Assembly: GCA_963931085.1 (NCBI GenBank)
Contig: OZ006973.1
Span: 930,001-994,000 of the forward strand
DNA: 64,000 nucleotides
Reading direction: 5' to 3'
Origin: UMGS1994 sp944386155
GTDB lineage: Bacteria > Bacillota > Clostridia > TANB77 > CAG-508
Program-made: the position numbers and the translations under genes
The notes under the pieces: generated by a model
Told to the model about the DNA's origin: nothing
The model's input: only the letters and a program-made list of their open reading frames with translations
Database searches by the model: none
Part shown: positions 63,451 to 64,000 of the stretch, one piece after another
Position numbering within the stretch: the first letter of the stretch is position 1
Layout of the letters: each line of letters begins with the position of its first letter

Positions 63451-64000
63451 TTATCTTATTCTAGTAATAGATAATCCATCACCAATTTCTAATATTTCAG
63501 TTTCAAAATTATCATTTTCAGTAATTTCTTTTATATATTCTCTTAAATGTCTTACAGCAGTTCTTTGTTTATGTTTGTTATAATCACTCATAACATAACC
63601 TTTATATAAAATATTATCAGCTAATATTAATCCACCTTTATTAATTAGTTTTAAAGATTCTTCTAAAAATATTGGATATTTTCCTTTAGCTGCATCAATA
63701 AACACAATATCATATTTATTTGTAAGAGTTGGAATTATATCTACTGCATTTCCAACAATAACATTAATTCTATCTTCAAAACCGATTTTCTTGATGTTTT
63801 CTTTAGCTTCTTTTGCTCTTTCTTCATCAATTTCGATAGTATCAATTTTGCACTTTTTGTCTGTATATCTTGCAAACTGACTTGCAGAATATCCAACAGC
63901 AGTTCCAATTTCTAGTATTCTATTAGGCTTTTCATTTTCTAAAATTTCTTTTATCTTTTCTAATGTATCATCCATTATAATTGGGATATGATCCTCTAAT
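63451..64000 (-). CDS. TrmR-like tRNA 5-hydroxyuridine methyltransferase, cut by the window edge
   Basis: The reading frame is open through position 64000, so the start is outside; at least 183 aa are visible (LEDHIPIIMDDTLE at the edge). The SAM-binding motif is ILEIGTAVGYSASQFAR, then DTIEIDEERA and VFIDAAKGKYPIF, typical of YrrM/TrmR and other class I O-methyltransferases. TrmR makes 5-methoxyuridine in tRNA after hydroxylation by TrhP, which matches the U32 gene at 60-61 kb. An ATG at 63975 is internal, not the start. Confidence 0.85.
   Translation of the reverse strand, partial: LEDHIPIIMDDTLEKIKEILENEKPNRILEIGTAVGYSASQFARYTDKKCKIDTIEIDEERAKEAKENIKKIGFEDRINVIVGNAVDIIPTLTNKYDIVFIDAAKGKYPIFLEESLKLINKGGLILADNILYKGYVMSDYNKHKQRTAVRHLREYIKEITENDNFETEILEIGDGLSITRIR

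Overview
The window is AT-rich chromosomal DNA from an anaerobic, spore-forming member of the Clostridia, most likely an uncultured low-GC lineage. The evidence is strong AT bias with Shine-Dalgarno-led genes, a complete spoIIIA operon (AA to AH), the tig-clpP-clpX, rpsB-tsf and rpsO-pnp blocks in Firmicutes style, and many small membrane proteins. Species cannot be named from sequence alone. Nearly all genes lie on the minus strand.

Layout. 0-10.3 kb: a membrane-anchored NPCBM-like protein, an FtsX-type ABC exporter and an ABC-2 exporter operon. 10.4-16.5 kb: an accessory stretch with several compositionally different genes (a small secreted protein, a deoxyribosyltransferase-like plus Maf pair, a zinc-ribbon protein, a lone HExxH protein) mixed with native unknowns. 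16.6-22.6 kb: tRNA-Leu(CAA), a large zinc-ribbon membrane protein, argS, pfkA. 22.8-28.4 kb: spoIIIAA-AH. 28.6-38.6 kb: AT-hook membrane protein, holA, a GH133-type glycogen debranching enzyme, YvcK-like factor, murB, a pilin-like protein, a family 2 glycosyltransferase. 38.7-50 kb: pnp, rpsO, a membrane DnaJ protein, clpX, clpP, tig, tsf, rpsB. 50-57.7 kb: a foreign-looking C39-like protein, an EamA transporter, a phosphoesterase, tsaD, an M50 peptidase, and a heavy-metal P-type ATPase with separate HMA protein and an operator-bearing promoter. 57.8-64 kb: lysS, a U32 (TrhP-like) protein, a RelA/SpoT-domain protein, a manganese pyrophosphatase and a TrmR-like methyltransferase cut by the window edge.

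The main discovery candidate is a recoding signal. Five otherwise intact genes (ABC-2 permease, its ATPase, spoIIIAH, spoIIIAE, tsaD) are each split by exactly one extra base. In every case the break is an in-frame CGG codon followed by T: skipping the C and reading GGT as glycine restores a full-length protein. I read every CCG (minus-strand genes) or CGG (plus-strand genes) in the window against the reading frames. I found no other in-frame CGG in the AT-rich resident genes. The only three further in-frame CGG codons are in two compositionally foreign genes, are followed by C or A, and keep frame. Two restored glycines are diagnostic family residues (Walker A of the ATPase, the GPGL motif of TsaD). 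The pattern resembles the +1 shifts reported at every AGG-Y in Perkinsus mitochondrial cox1. It suggests that CGG is unassigned here and that CGGU is read by +1 frameshifting or by a four-base-reading tRNA as Gly. A systematic sequencing or assembly error that inserts C before GGT is the main rival explanation and cannot be excluded from sequence alone.
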